In this document: positions 1 to 7,825 of the stretch, piece by piece | Numbering within the stretch: the stretch's first letter is position 1 | Layout: each line of letters begins with the position of its first letter | From: Bacillus cereus group sp. RP43 | Lineage (GTDB): Bacteria; Bacillota; Bacilli; Bacillales; Bacillaceae_G | Reading direction: 5' to 3' | DNA length: 64,000 nucleotides | NCBI RefSeq assembly: GCF_040459645.1 | Contig: NZ_JARVHQ010000003.1 | Span: 176,331 to 240,330 of the forward strand | The notes under the pieces: generated by a model | What the model saw: only the letters and a program-made list of their open reading frames with translations | Told to the model about the DNA's origin: nothing | The model's database searches: none | Position numbers and translations under genes: made by a program

Positions 1-171
1 TTAAAGGAGCGTCAAGAATTACGTCAAGAATATCTTCAAGTTATTCGTGGTCAAGTAAACAGCACAGTTACAGGGTTAACAATATTAGACCCTTTAGGTA
101 ATGATGTTACACCTGAAAAATTGAAAGAAGAACAGCAAAAACAATCATTAAAAAAGAATGATGACGCATGA
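1..171 (+). CDS. DUF896 family protein, C-terminal 56 residues
   Basis: The frame is open from base 1 to a TGA at 169-171, so the 5' end lies outside the window. The translated end contains RQEYLQ and GNDVTPEKLK, which match the C-terminal half of the small DUF896 (YnzC/YozC-like) proteins of Bacillus. Members are cytoplasmic helical-hairpin proteins of about 75-80 residues with no settled biochemical role, so roughly 20 residues are missing. Its last codon and stop overlap the ATG of the downstream Rrf2 gene (ATGA), which implies translational coupling and one operon. Confidence 0.8.
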   Translation, partial: LKERQELRQEYLQVIRGQVNSTVTGLTILDPLGNDVTPEKLKEEQQKQSLKKNDDA

Positions 172-647
172 AAATGACGGCTGGCGTGGAACAAGCTGTA
201 TATGCTCTTTTATTGCTTAATCGTTTACCTAAGCGTGCTATGTTATCAGGTGAATCATTAAGTCAACAACTACATGTTTCTCCAACTTATCTTCAAAAAT
301 TAATGAGAAAACTTGTACGAGCAGGGCTTGTTTCTTCAGTGCCAGGTGTAAAAGGAGGCTTTCAATTACAAGCTGTTCCTGAAAATATTCGAATATATGA
401 TGTGTATATTGCTGTAGAAGGCTTAGAATCTCTTTATCGTTCAAATGGCATCTTTCATACAATGTTTCAATTAAAAGAAAATACAACCTGTCTATTATCC
501 GATGTAATGAAAGAAGCTGAATATGCTTGGCAATCTATCTTAAAACGTACAACGATTGCTGTATTACACCAGGCACTTAATAATACCTCTTCAAAGGAAT
601 CTCTTACTAAAATTGATTCTTGGTTAAATGAAAAGGTTGTCTTATAA
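168..647 (+). CDS. Rrf2 family transcriptional regulator
   Basis: The 159-residue protein has an N-terminal winged helix (about residues 5-80) with the Rrf2 hallmark order: MTAGVEQAVYALL, then HVSPTYLQKLMRKLVRAGLV as recognition helix and linker, then GGFQL. It then has the long helix typical of the family. Rrf2 members that bind an Fe-S cluster carry three cysteines near residues 90-110; here only one cysteine (in NTTCLLSD) is seen, so a YwnA- or CymR-like, cluster-free member is more likely. It binds DNA in the cytoplasm; the target is unknown. Start ATG overlaps the DUF896 stop codon. Product class is secure, ligand and regulon are not. Confidence 0.85.
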   Translation: MKMTAGVEQAVYALLLLNRLPKRAMLSGESLSQQLHVSPTYLQKLMRKLVRAGLVSSVPGVKGGFQLQAVPENIRIYDVYIAVEGLESLYRSNGIFHTMFQLKENTTCLLSDVMKEAEYAWQSILKRTTIAVLHQALNNTSSKESLTKIDSWLNEKVVL

Positions 648-651
648 AATC

Positions 652-684
652 ATTCTCATTTTGCTGGTTAAGGGAAATGAGAAT
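652..684. promoter_or_regulatory. 10-bp inverted repeat between two genes
   Basis: ATTCTCATTT at 652-661 is exactly repeated in inverse at 675-684 with a 13-base spacer. No T-run follows on either strand, so an operator (for example for the adjacent Rrf2 protein or a Fur-like repressor) is as likely as a weak terminator. It sits upstream of the monooxygenase gene. Confidence 0.4.
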
Positions 685-763
685 TACTAAAACAATTCAA
701 CAATAGAAATAAAGGTCTGTTGAAATATATGTTCTAAATAAATAATTTTTAGGAGGGAATTTA

Positions 764-1051
764 ATGTTTGTTAGAGTGGTAACTTTAGATTGTAAAGCGG
801 GAATGGAAGAACAGCTTCGAGAAATGGGACGGCTTGTGCTCGTACCTATCAACAAAGAGGCAGGCTGTATTAGTGCATATTTCTTAGAGCCTAGCATTGA
901 AAACGATAATACTTCTTTTGGTGTAGTAAGCATTTGGCCAGATAAAGAAACATTAGACACTATGAAGAATAGTGAAAGATATCGAAATTCAATTCAAAAC
1001 ATGAGTCCTTTAATTGAAACATTAACGGATCGTCTATATTTGACTGTTTGA
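764..1051 (+). CDS. antibiotic biosynthesis monooxygenase (ABM) domain protein
   Basis: A 95-residue single-domain protein preceded by AGGAGG at good spacing. It starts with MFVRVVTLDCKAGMEEQL and has the ABM-fold pattern: a first strand, an amphipathic helix, a GCISAYFLEP strand, then a VSIWPDKETLDTM helix. Such dimeric alpha/beta-barrel proteins include YgiN-like quinol monooxygenases and heme-degrading relatives; the specific substrate cannot be read from the sequence. It follows the Rrf2 gene on the same strand and could be a target of it. A strong terminator follows. Confidence 0.75.
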   Translation: MFVRVVTLDCKAGMEEQLREMGRLVLVPINKEAGCISAYFLEPSIENDNTSFGVVSIWPDKETLDTMKNSERYRNSIQNMSPLIETLTDRLYLTV

Positions 1052-1133
1052 ATGGTTGACATATTGATAATTTTACGAATAATGATCATGAAAAATATAA
1101 GACGTATAAATCAAAGGTGCAATACTAGTTTAT

Positions 1134-1181
1134 AAACGGGTCATAACTGGAATTACAGTCCAAATTATGACCCGTTTTTTC
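1134..1181 (+). terminator. Rho-independent terminator after the ABM gene
   Basis: AAACGGGTCATAA pairs with TTATGACCCGTTT around an 18-22 base loop and is followed by a T-run (cccgttttttc). Confidence 0.85.
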
Positions 1182-1289
1182 TTGTATCTAGGTCGCATCC
1201 CTAATCACTACAAAAAGCGTCATAGTTAGAATAGACAATCTAACTCAGTGTATGTAAAAATTTTCTTAGCGTATATTCTCGTTAAAATG

Positions 1290-1941
1290 TGGGTGGGACC
1301 CCTCGTTGATCCATCTGGTCTAAATCTTTTAGAGATAAGTATCCGAAATCTCGAATACATAAATCTCCTGGGCATAAGGTATCTAAACACTCTGTACCAA
1401 AGGTTTTATCATTATTTTTACCTGGTTCCATTTGAAAATTGAGGAATTTCCCACTATGTAAATCATACTCTAGTTGAATCTTAATACCGGCTGTTTGTGC
1501 ACATCCTCCTGAACCAGGATAAATAGGGGATAAATGATTGGGTACTTGAAAAATAGTAGCATCTAAAATACTTATACGTTGAAAATAAGAAGTATATTGG
1601 TTTTGGATTTGAGACGAATCGTTTAGTTAGCTTTTGACTAAAAGAGAGAATATACGCTGTAGAAATAAAACAGCGCATCGGTTAAAACGTTGATTAAGTC
1701 CTTCTGGACTCATGAGTGTAGCTGTATTTGCATAAAGCTGACTACATAATCGAGTGAGAGAATCGCTTGCTACATGTCGACTGATCCAAATACATAAAGC
1801 AGCCATATCTCGTGCGCCATACTTACTTTTACGTTTTACAAAACCTGTCTCCTGTGCGAGTTGTTGGAAGATATGTGGAGATAGATATCGCTGTAGTTCT
1901 TCAGCGAATAAATGAAACTCATCTTGAATCGATAGATTCAT
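1290..1941 (-). pseudogene. IS231 (IS4 family) transposase, broken
   Basis: The first 104 codons (1941 to 1627) encode a typical IS231 transposase N-terminus ([43 protein letters not shown]). An in-frame TAA stops it after LLVKS, but the same frame continues past the stop with [29 protein letters not shown] and [13 protein letters not shown] sequence up to about 1295. There the match ends abruptly after DQRGV. About 60% of the usual ~478-residue transposase is missing, including the conserved YREK region. The copy is therefore dead by a nonsense mutation plus a 3' truncation. Confidence 0.85.
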
Positions 1942-2015
1942 ACAAAAACGCCATCCTTTCTGTATATTTCTACAAAAAGAATAGCGTTTTTTTCGTTTTA
2001 TGGATACAATTTTTT

Positions 2016-2035
2016 AGCTTGATGGATGTGGCATC
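2016..2035. repeat. IS231-type terminal repeat at the 5' side of the broken transposase
   Basis: AGCTTGATGGATGTGGCATC reads on the minus strand as a variant of the IS231 terminus (ATGCCCATCAAGCT). It lies about 75 bp upstream of the transposase start, as expected for an IS231 left end. Confidence 0.6.
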
Positions 2036-2058
2036 CTACCCCATATATGAATTTATAC

Positions 2059-2433
2059 TTATTTATTTACTGGAATTACACTAAAAAAAGATTTTAATTT
2101 AGAGAATGCTTCTAAATCTCCCATTGTTGAAAAAATTTCTTCTTCTTTAAGATGAACAACAATTGAAGGGATAGTCTTAAGCATCCCAATAGATTGTTTC
2201 TTTTCATTAATCTTCATTATTTCTTTATAATCAATTTCAATAAGAACCTTATTTACTTTCATTACTTCTGTATAAAAAAACATTCTCATATTCGTTGCTA
2301 CTAAAGTTCCAGGTATATTAGGGCTATTAAACACATTACCAGCTAATATTGAAAGCCCGCTTTGGTTTTTATAATACGCTTGAATATAATTTTTCACCAA
2401 TTCATTCTCATACAACAGATCTTGTTTTATCAT
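2059..2433 (-). CDS. PH-like domain protein
   Basis: 124 residues, with AAGGAG 8 bases before the ATG. The sequence has the strand pattern of a bacterial pleckstrin-homology-like domain: GTLVATNMRMFFY, then VLIEIDYKEIMKINEKK, then SIVVHLKEEEIFSTM, closing with the amphipathic helix LEAFSKLKSFFSVIP. No signal peptide or membrane segment is visible, so it is probably cytoplasmic and binds a membrane or protein partner. Such proteins are scattered in Bacillus genomes and plasmids without a known role. It lies between two mobile-element remnants. Confidence 0.6.
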   Translation of the reverse strand: MIKQDLLYENELVKNYIQAYYKNQSGLSILAGNVFNSPNIPGTLVATNMRMFFYTEVMKVNKVLIEIDYKEIMKINEKKQSIGMLKTIPSIVVHLKEEEIFSTMGDLEAFSKLKSFFSVIPVNK

Positions 2434-2584
2434 AAATATCTCTCCTTATATGGAAATAAAATAACTAATAATAAATTATTATGATATTTTTTAAAAAACT
2501 TTATATTAGTATATTACCATTAAATATCGCTATAAAGATTCTTTAATTTTATTATTAATGAAATTAATTAAAGGTGTACCGCCC

Positions 2585-2646
2585 CATGCCCATCAAGCTA
2601 AAATTTCATTTTAGGGTAATTCTGAATTCTTAAGTTGATGGGCATG
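2585..2646. mobile_element. 62-bp mini element with IS231-type ends
   Basis: CATGCCCATCAA at 2585-2596 and its exact inverse TTGATGGGCATG at 2635-2646 enclose only about 38 bp. The ends match IS231 termini. TACCGCC occurs directly on both sides (about 2577-2583 and 2649-2655), consistent with an 11-bp target duplication. The target is the tip of a Tn4430-type repeat, a known insertion hotspot of IS231. It carries no coding capacity and would have to be moved in trans. Confidence 0.7.
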
Positions 2647-2693
2647 GGATACCGCCAGCATTTCGGAAAAAAACACGCTAAGCAAAAACATAC

Positions 2694-2721
2694 AATAAGC
2701 TGTCCATATGGACAGCTTATT
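2694..2721. repeat. perfect 28-bp palindrome
   Basis: AATAAGCTGTCCAT is followed directly by its inverse. It lies 37 bp downstream of the minus-strand membrane-protein frame and could fold as its transcript end, but there is no clean T-run. Confidence 0.5.
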
Positions 2722-2757
2722 TACATAATTATCGTTATTGGAAGTCATTTAAAAATT

Positions 2758-3175
2758 TTATATGTCGATTTTTTCTTTGCCCTTGCGGATAAACCACCGT
2801 ATCAAAGCTAAAAGTAGTATGAAAAGCGGTATTATTTGAATAAAGAAAAATCTTTTCCAAAAATAAAGTGGATTATTATATGTAAATTCTGTTGCCGCCT
2901 CATTTGTATAAGAAAGAAACAAACGAACCTACCAAACAAGAAATTGGAATTGTGAGTAGATTTATCGCTAAACAGATCATTATCAATGATAGATTTTTAG
3001 CCTTAATTTTTGGTGAAACAGACATGAAAAATAAAAATATTGAAGTGCCGGATATAAGAAAAAATGGTATTACATAAAAAATTAACATAATATTCTCCAT
3101 GATTTTGATTGTACCATTAGCAAAGACAATTTTGTGCAAATTTGTATGAATAGGGTATTCATAATCAGTTAACAT
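2758..3175 (-). pseudogene. small membrane protein, apparently frameshifted (passenger of the Tn3-type element)
   Basis: The first frame (3175 to 2900) gives 91 residues with two hydrophobic segments (about residues 27-50 and 61-88) and ends in FVSFLYK. Shifting one base just before that stop opens a second frame that continues with NEAATEFTYNNPLYFWKR, a third hydrophobic stretch (IIPLFILLLALIRWF) and a basic tail ending at 2758. The joined product would be about 137 residues with three membrane segments, which reads like one broken gene. The alternative is a genuine 91-residue protein with a chance open frame after it. No family recognised. Confidence 0.5.
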
Positions 3176-3196
3176 AACGTCCTATTATCGGTAGCA

Positions 3197-3240
3197 AGAA
3201 AAAAGCGAATCCCTATTTTCAAAAGGAATTCGCCTTTTTC
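3197..3240. terminator. hairpin with T-runs on both strands, in the leader of the membrane-protein gene
   Basis: AAAAGCGAATCC and GGAATTCGCCTTTT pair imperfectly. On the minus strand the hairpin ends in CGCTTTTTTC about 20 bases upstream of the start at 3175, the same leader placement as the attenuator-like terminators elsewhere in the window. Confidence 0.55.
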
Positions 3241-3542
3241 TTTTTCTATAACCCTATTCATATACTTCCCTATACTGGCGCGGTTTTAGAGTTCTCCTTT
3301 GTTACTGAATGAGCCGAAAAACTGTATAGAACCTTGCATACTCTTAGCGTGGTTATTTTCCTAAATGCTGGCGGTACTCCTTATTTAAGAATATGGCCCG
3401 ATTGCTGAACTATTGAGGAGATAGCTTTAATTGGATATATTACCTAAAGTGACCCCTCAACCTACGAATCGTTTCCATACCCCTAGTAAGTGTTATTCAT
3501 ATCTGTAATCGTTGCGCCTATGCTTAATCCGGCATGAATAAA

Positions 3543-3568
3543 AAGGAAGGTCAGGATACAGACCTTCC
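3543..3568 (-). terminator. terminator of the AAA ATPase gene
   Basis: On the minus strand GGAAGGTC-loop-GACCTTCC is followed by TTTTTATTC, 37 bases after the stop codon of the ATPase gene. The 3381-3604 stretch otherwise holds no gene I can recognise. Confidence 0.8.
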
Positions 3569-3604
3569 TACCGGCAATCATTTAAAATTAATCAAGGCTG
3601 CTTC

Positions 3605-5902
3605 TTAACAAGACTCTGATGGGTTTGGTTCAAATGCGTTAATAAAGTGAGTGTGAGTTAATTTTAAATCATCATTCCATATTGCTTCATAAATAGCCTG
3701 ATTAACAACACTTTCCACATCTGCTCCGGTTTTCAAGTTAAAAAATTCTTTTTCTAGTAATGACTTATCATAGGGGAATTCCAATTTTGAAAGATAATAA
3801 CCGAGTAATGCTCGAATCCCTTCGTGAGTTTGGAAAGGTACTTCCACTTTCAAATCAAAGCGACCGGCTCTTAGAACAGCATGGTCCATGTTGTTCATAT
3901 AGTTTGTAGTTCCGACAACCAATACATCGGTTAATTCATCGTATCCATCCATTTGCGAGAGTAGTTCATTAACTAAGTCAGCTCCGCTTGTGTTGGTTTC
4001 CCTAGAAGATGTTATTGCATCAATTTCATCAATAATCATCATACATGGTGCAAGCTCTCTTGCTTTTTCAAAGTATGTTTTTAACTTGTTAGCAGAGTCA
4101 CCGTGATATTTGGATAGAATATCGGAGCCTTTTAAAGAAATGACGTTCATGTTTAACTCGGATGCAAGAGCTTTTGATAAATAAGTCTTCCCTACACCGG
4201 TTGGTCCATGTAACAACAGACCTTTAATCTTTCGGACGCCTTTATACTTGTGTTTCATCACCCACGGCTTAATCAACTTCTTCTCCAGCTCTTTTTTTGT
4301 TTCATCGAGTCCAATTACATCTGACCATTTTACGTTGGGCTTATAGGATAATACTTCTCTTCCTGCTGTTGGGATAATCTTATTCTTTGCCTGTTTAAAA
4401 TCATCCATAGAAACACAAATGGAAGCTACATCTGTGATTTCTGACTCTATGTCTTTTACATGTCTTCTTAGGGAAAATAAAGCAGCCTCTTTGCATAGTG
4501 CAGCAATATCCGCTCCGACGTATCCATGCAAGGTCTTTGCTAATTGGGTTAAGTCAACATCCTCGGATAAGGGCATCTCTCGACTGTGAATTTTTAAAAT
4601 CTCTTCCCTTCCCTTTTCATCTGGCGGAGCAACATAAATTTCGAAGTCAAATCTTCCTGGTCTCCTTAACGCGGGATCTAAACTATTCTGGCGATTAGTT
4701 GCAGCCATTACGATAACCTGCTCTCTCTCTTGCATTCCGTCCATTAACGTTAATAATTGAGTGACGATTTTATTGTAATGAACTTCTGTGTGACTATCCC
4801 CGCGTTTAGAGGCAATTGCGTCGATTTCATCAAAGAAAATTATCGAGGGTGCATTATTTTTAGCAGTATTAAATATTTCTCTTAGTTTTCTTTCTGACTC
4901 ACCAAAATATTTATCTAAGATTTCTGGACCGTTTACCGTATAAAAGTTCATGGATGTTTCATTAGCAACCGCTTTGGCTAATTGGGTTTTTCCGGTTCCT
5001 GGTGGTCCATAAAATAAAATTCCTTTATACGCGGAAATTCCGAGATGTTCAAACACTTCAGGATACTTAAATGGTATTTCAACGCTTTCACGAACCATAC
5101 GGATTTCCTGATCGAGTCCACCTATATCATTGTATGAAATATTTGTGGTTTCAGGAGTAGGTTCACCTTTTTCTTTATCCTCGCCGTCTAAATTGATGGA
5201 TAGGGAATAGCGATTTTTCTCGTTCTCTCGCCATTTCATTTCTCCTATTGTTCGAACAATAGGAACGACTCCTGACTCATCTAATATAAACTTCTCATTC
5301 TCATTCAAATCAATATCGGAAGGGAGTTCATTTACCATGCGGATTAAGTCATCTTGGTTAAAAAACGGGCACAACGTAATAAGTTTCTTCTTGGATTCTG
5401 CTAGCAATAGTTTAATGATGCGTTCTTTATCCACATGAAAAGTCTTATTTTCCTTATCCAAATTCCCCTGCCGATACCATATGTTTCGGATTTCGTCCCC
5501 ATAATAATAGCCTTCAGACCATTCAAAGTCCCTTAACACTACATCTAATCGTTTGCATCCAAAGTACTTCCCTTGATCATAATCGCTTAGACCTTCACTG
5601 CAATACTCATCTGGTAACAAGCTTTCGTTTCGCCTTTTAGAGCAGTCTAATGTTTGTTTTAGTGTGTTTAATTCATTTGTACCTGCTGGTTCGTCGTTAA
5701 CAAATAACTCTGTGCTTTTCCAACCCCTTACGCTTTCCCAAAGTTTTAAAGCCTTCGGTAGTGATTCGAGGCTGTAATCCGCTTTATGGATAAGGCTTTT
5801 TCCTATGATTTCTTCTTCGTAACGAGTTGAGTATTTTTTTGCCCTGCGGACAGCTAAATTGTAATTTTGGGAAGAACTTTTCCCAAAGTATATTTTTATC
5901 AT
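3605..5902 (-). CDS. CDC48-like ATPase with two AAA domains
   Basis: 765 residues. Residues 1-250 form an unrecognised N-terminal region. The first AAA module has Walker A GPPGTGKT (299-306), Walker B IIFFDEIDA (354-362) and arginine finger LRRPGRFD (412-419). The second has Walker A GPTGVGKT (566-573), Walker B MMIIDEIDA (621-629) and LRAGRFD. Both nucleotide sites look intact. The tandem arrangement is that of CDC48/VAT unfoldases, which pull apart proteins or complexes using ATP. The N-terminal domain does not resemble the double-psi-barrel of archaeal VAT, so the substrate is unknown. A G-rich site (GGGGGG) precedes the ATG. It is transcribed alone, between a terminator and about 240 bp of noncoding DNA. 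Confidence 0.85.
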   Translation of the reverse strand: MIKIYFGKSSSQNYNLAVRRAKKYSTRYEEEIIGKSLIHKADYSLESLPKALKLWESVRGWKSTELFVNDEPAGTNELNTLKQTLDCSKRRNESLLPDEYCSEGLSDYDQGKYFGCKRLDVVLRDFEWSEGYYYGDEIRNIWYRQGNLDKENKTFHVDKERIIKLLLAESKKKLITLCPFFNQDDLIRMVNELPSDIDLNENEKFILDESGVVPIVRTIGEMKWRENEKNRYSLSINLDGEDKEKGEPTPETTNISYNDIGGLDQEIRMVRESVEIPFKYPEVFEHLGISAYKGILFYGPPGTGKTQLAKAVANETSMNFYTVNGPEILDKYFGESERKLREIFNTAKNNAPSIIFFDEIDAIASKRGDSHTEVHYNKIVTQLLTLMDGMQEREQVIVMAATNRQNSLDPALRRPGRFDFEIYVAPPDEKGREEILKIHSREMPLSEDVDLTQLAKTLHGYVGADIAALCKEAALFSLRRHVKDIESEITDVASICVSMDDFKQAKNKIIPTAGREVLSYKPNVKWSDVIGLDETKKELEKKLIKPWVMKHKYKGVRKIKGLLLHGPTGVGKTYLSKALASELNMNVISLKGSDILSKYHGDSANKLKTYFEKARELAPCMMIIDEIDAITSSRETNTSGADLVNELLSQMDGYDELTDVLVVGTTNYMNNMDHAVLRAGRFDLKVEVPFQTHEGIRALLGYYLSKLEFPYDKSLLEKEFFNLKTGADVESVVNQAIYEAIWNDDLKLTHTHFINAFEPNPSESC

Positions 5903-6143
5903 GTGTAGCCCCCCCGTTGCTTGAATAAACTCTTGTTAACTCTATTTTGAATCCATAACATTCCAATTCGCAACCATTTTTTAAACAAACAATTAACCTT
6001 AGTTACATAAAGGCTTTGTTAAATATCGTTATTGATTTTTTAGCCATAGAAAACCCGAATTTTATCTTGGTTCTTAAGTTCTTTCTTGAACTAATGCTCC
6101 CGTTCGTTAAAGAAGGCATTAAAATAATTATTTAATTAAATGC

Positions 6144-6183
6144 TAAAAGCAGCGAGATTTCACTTTCGAAATCCACTGCTTTT
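6144..6183. terminator. bidirectional terminator-like hairpin
   Basis: AAAAGCAG...GATTTC pairs with GAAATC...CTGCTTTT around a short loop (ACTTTC). It separates the AAA gene promoter region from the mobile-element cluster. The rest of 5903-6250 shows no gene. Confidence 0.6.
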
Positions 6184-6250
6184 ATACTTGTTTTTATAAG
6201 GGATAGCATCACATGCCCATCAAGCATATATACTATTGCGCTTCTTTTTG

Positions 6251-6390
6251 GGTACCGCCACATCACCATCAAGTTAAAATTTTAAAATGCCCCAAAAACA
6301 AAAAATTAGAATCTTTTATAGCAATGAAGTTCATTTTTATTGTTTTTGGGACAACCTTTTCTGTTAGGCTGATGGGCATGTGGCGGTACC
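6251..6390. mobile_element. 140-bp MITE with IS231-like ends
   Basis: GGTACCGCCACATCACCATC (6251-6270) and the inverse of GGTACCGCCACATGCCCATC (6371-6390) bound the element. Inside, ATGCCCCAAAAACAA and TTGTTTTTGGGAC form a second inverted pair. No coding potential. An extra half end, CATGCCCATCAAG, lies just outside at 6212-6224. The element ends one base before the stop codon of the next minus-strand gene. Confidence 0.65.
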
Positions 6391-6391
6391 C

Positions 6392-6592
6392 CTATAGTAG
6401 CTTTTTACACTCTAAAATAAAGTCAATATCCTCACAAGTAGTATCCTCATTGTAAATACGTTCAATAACTTCCGCTGCATACTCTTTATCTTCATATGTT
6501 TCTGCTAATCTCTTCATATAGTTTTTTACAATTTGTATTGCTTCTTCCTGATCTAAATTGTTTTTCATTAATTCAGGGTTGAAATATCCCAA
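6392..6592 (-). CDS. hypothetical protein, 66 residues
   Basis: The longest frame starts with GTG at 6601, but AAAAGGAG sits one base before it. The TTG at 6592 has the right eight-base spacing, so I start there. The product is acidic and helical (NPELMKNNLDQEEAIQIVKNY, EYAAEVIERIYNEDTTCED) with no membrane segment. I do not recognise the family. It overlaps nothing but follows the next gene closely, suggesting one transcript. Its stop codon lies directly beside the right end of the 140-bp MITE, so the original C-terminus may have been replaced by the insertion. Confidence 0.5.
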   Translation of the reverse strand: MGYFNPELMKNNLDQEEAIQIVKNYMKRLAETYEDKEYAAEVIERIYNEDTTCEDIDFILECKKLL

Positions 6593-6610
6593 TTCGTACA
6601 CTCCTTTTCA

Positions 6611-6862
6611 TTAATGTAATAATGATTTCGCTCTCTTTTCTCGCATATATACTGCAAATTGTTTCCCTTCTGTTGCTCCTTGTTTAGCCGTTCCAATATA
6701 CACTAAATCATCCCATTTGGAAAATGGGACCATTTCACTATATCTTTTCCACTCATCGTTTATGTTCACTACATTGTATCGTCCCTCATTTGCTAAGAAA
6801 CTCATACCAAATTTAAATTGAAATACTAATCCAGTTGCATATTTTATAAGAATTCTTCTCAA
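6611..6862 (-). CDS. hypothetical protein, probably 5'-truncated by a Tn3-type end
   Basis: 83 residues if started at the TTG at 6862. No ribosome site precedes it, because the DNA immediately upstream (6866-6900) is a Tn3-type terminal repeat. An internal ATG (MSFLANEG) exists but also lacks a clear site. The C-terminal part (WDDLVYIGTAKQGATEGKQFAVY) looks like a folded alpha/beta protein. I read this as the 3' remnant of a longer gene cut by transposition. Function unknown. Confidence 0.4.
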   Translation of the reverse strand: MRRILIKYATGLVFQFKFGMSFLANEGRYNVVNINDEWKRYSEMVPFSKWDDLVYIGTAKQGATEGKQFAVYMREKRAKSLLH

Positions 6863-6865
6863 GAC

Positions 6866-6900
6866 GGGGTACTGCCAACACTTTGAACCCCCACGCTAAG
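6866..6900. repeat. lone Tn3-type terminal repeat
   Basis: GGGGTACTGCCAACACTTTG...CCACGCTAAG matches the Tn4430-type 38-bp end with several changes. It points toward higher coordinates. No partner in the opposite orientation was found downstream, so it is a relic. Confidence 0.7.
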
Positions 6901-6910
6901 CGAAGGATTA

Positions 6911-7825
6911 CTAAACTACTTTTTCAATAGATTGAACAATATAATCGCACACAAACCCATCCACGCTTTGTTCTAAATTAAATTTCATATTTAAAGTTCT
7001 GCTAATTTCATCAATAAACATTGCTAAATAGCCGATATCCGTAGAGTCATTCCTGTCTTTTGTATTAAAATATGGAGCGATATTAGTGAATAATTTTTCG
7101 CATTCTAGATAATGCTTTTTATCAAAATTTGGAGTGTAATCTGAAAAAATTTGCATTATGTCCAAATCAGGTAACTCCTCACCAGGGATATTTGCATCTA
7201 GATAGTTCTCCCAATAGTTTGTCATAACGTTAACTATGCGCTTATAAATAAGATTCTGTGCTTTTAAAGAGATATTTGAACTGTTTTTTGTATATTCCAT
7301 TAATCTTTTTAAGCCAAACCCATTCCAATGCTCAATTCCACCCTCAATAATATACCCACCTCTTAAATCTTTAGATACTAACTCAACTATCTTATCAAAG
7401 TTAATTTTATTATTTTCTTTGTCTATTATTACTTCGATAGGAGGAAATTTACGAGGGCTTTTAACTGATTTTACTTGGTCAGCACTAGTTATAAAATACT
7501 CAATTTGTGCCATCACAATATTTCGGATTTGCTCTGCTTTTAAATATATTCTTTGGTCAAGGTAGCTTTTGTTTTGTATGTGATGATCAACTGTCGATAA
7601 ATTATCCTTTTTAGGCTTGTCGTGTTTATCACTCGCTATTTCCAAACAGTAAGCCATTTCAGCTAAGCTTTCATTGTTGAAATAACTAAGTTGAGTAAAT
7701 GAATCATTTTCTTTGTTGCTAAAAATCCTCCAAAGTTGACTATCTTTATAACCCTTTAACTCTAGAGATTCAATTTTTGTAAGCTGCTCTCCTGAATGAA
7801 CAATAAGTGTTCTTTTAGATCCCAT
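6911..7825 (-). CDS. hypothetical protein, 304 residues
   Basis: Cytoplasmic-looking, lysine-rich, mostly helical protein with no membrane segment or motif I recognise. Distinct stretches are IEGGIEHWNGFGLKRLMEY and DIMQIFSDYTPNFDKKHYLE. The ATG at 7825 has only a weak AAAAAG upstream. The frame overlaps the preceding gene by 64 bp in a different phase, which is long for a natural gene overlap. The two may be one ~400-residue gene split by a frameshift. Its 3' end lies just inside the lone Tn3-type repeat. Composition is more AT-rich than the secretion genes, as in acquired cargo. Confidence 0.5.
   Translation of the reverse strand: MGSKRTLIVHSGEQLTKIESLELKGYKDSQLWRIFSNKENDSFTQLSYFNNESLAEMAYCLEIASDKHDKPKKDNLSTVDHHIQNKSYLDQRIYLKAEQIRNIVMAQIEYFITSADQVKSVKSPRKFPPIEVIIDKENNKINFDKIVELVSKDLRGGYIIEGGIEHWNGFGLKRLMEYTKNSSNISLKAQNLIYKRIVNVMTNYWENYLDANIPGEELPDLDIMQIFSDYTPNFDKKHYLECEKLFTNIAPYFNTKDRNDSTDIGYLAMFIDEISRTLNMKFNLEQSVDGFVCDYIVQSIEKVV

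Larger units (their letters stand above)
2645..3380. mobile_element. 736-bp element bounded by Tn3-type (Tn4430-like) 38-bp inverted repeats
   Basis: The left end (2645-2682) reads GGGATACCGCCAGCATTT...ACACGCTAAG and the right end (3343-3380) is its inverse, CTTAGCGTGG...GCTGGCGGTACTCC. Both agree closely with the 38-bp Tn4430 terminal repeat. Between them there is no transposase or resolvase. There is only a small membrane-protein gene (2758-3175), a 28-bp palindrome and a hairpin. It is therefore a non-autonomous, Tn3-derived element (TIME-like) carrying a passenger. Confidence 0.75.

Noticed and set aside
2892..3077. 61-codon plus-strand frame in the Tn3-type element
   Set aside because: Lies opposite the membrane-protein frame, has no ribosome site and no sensible composition.
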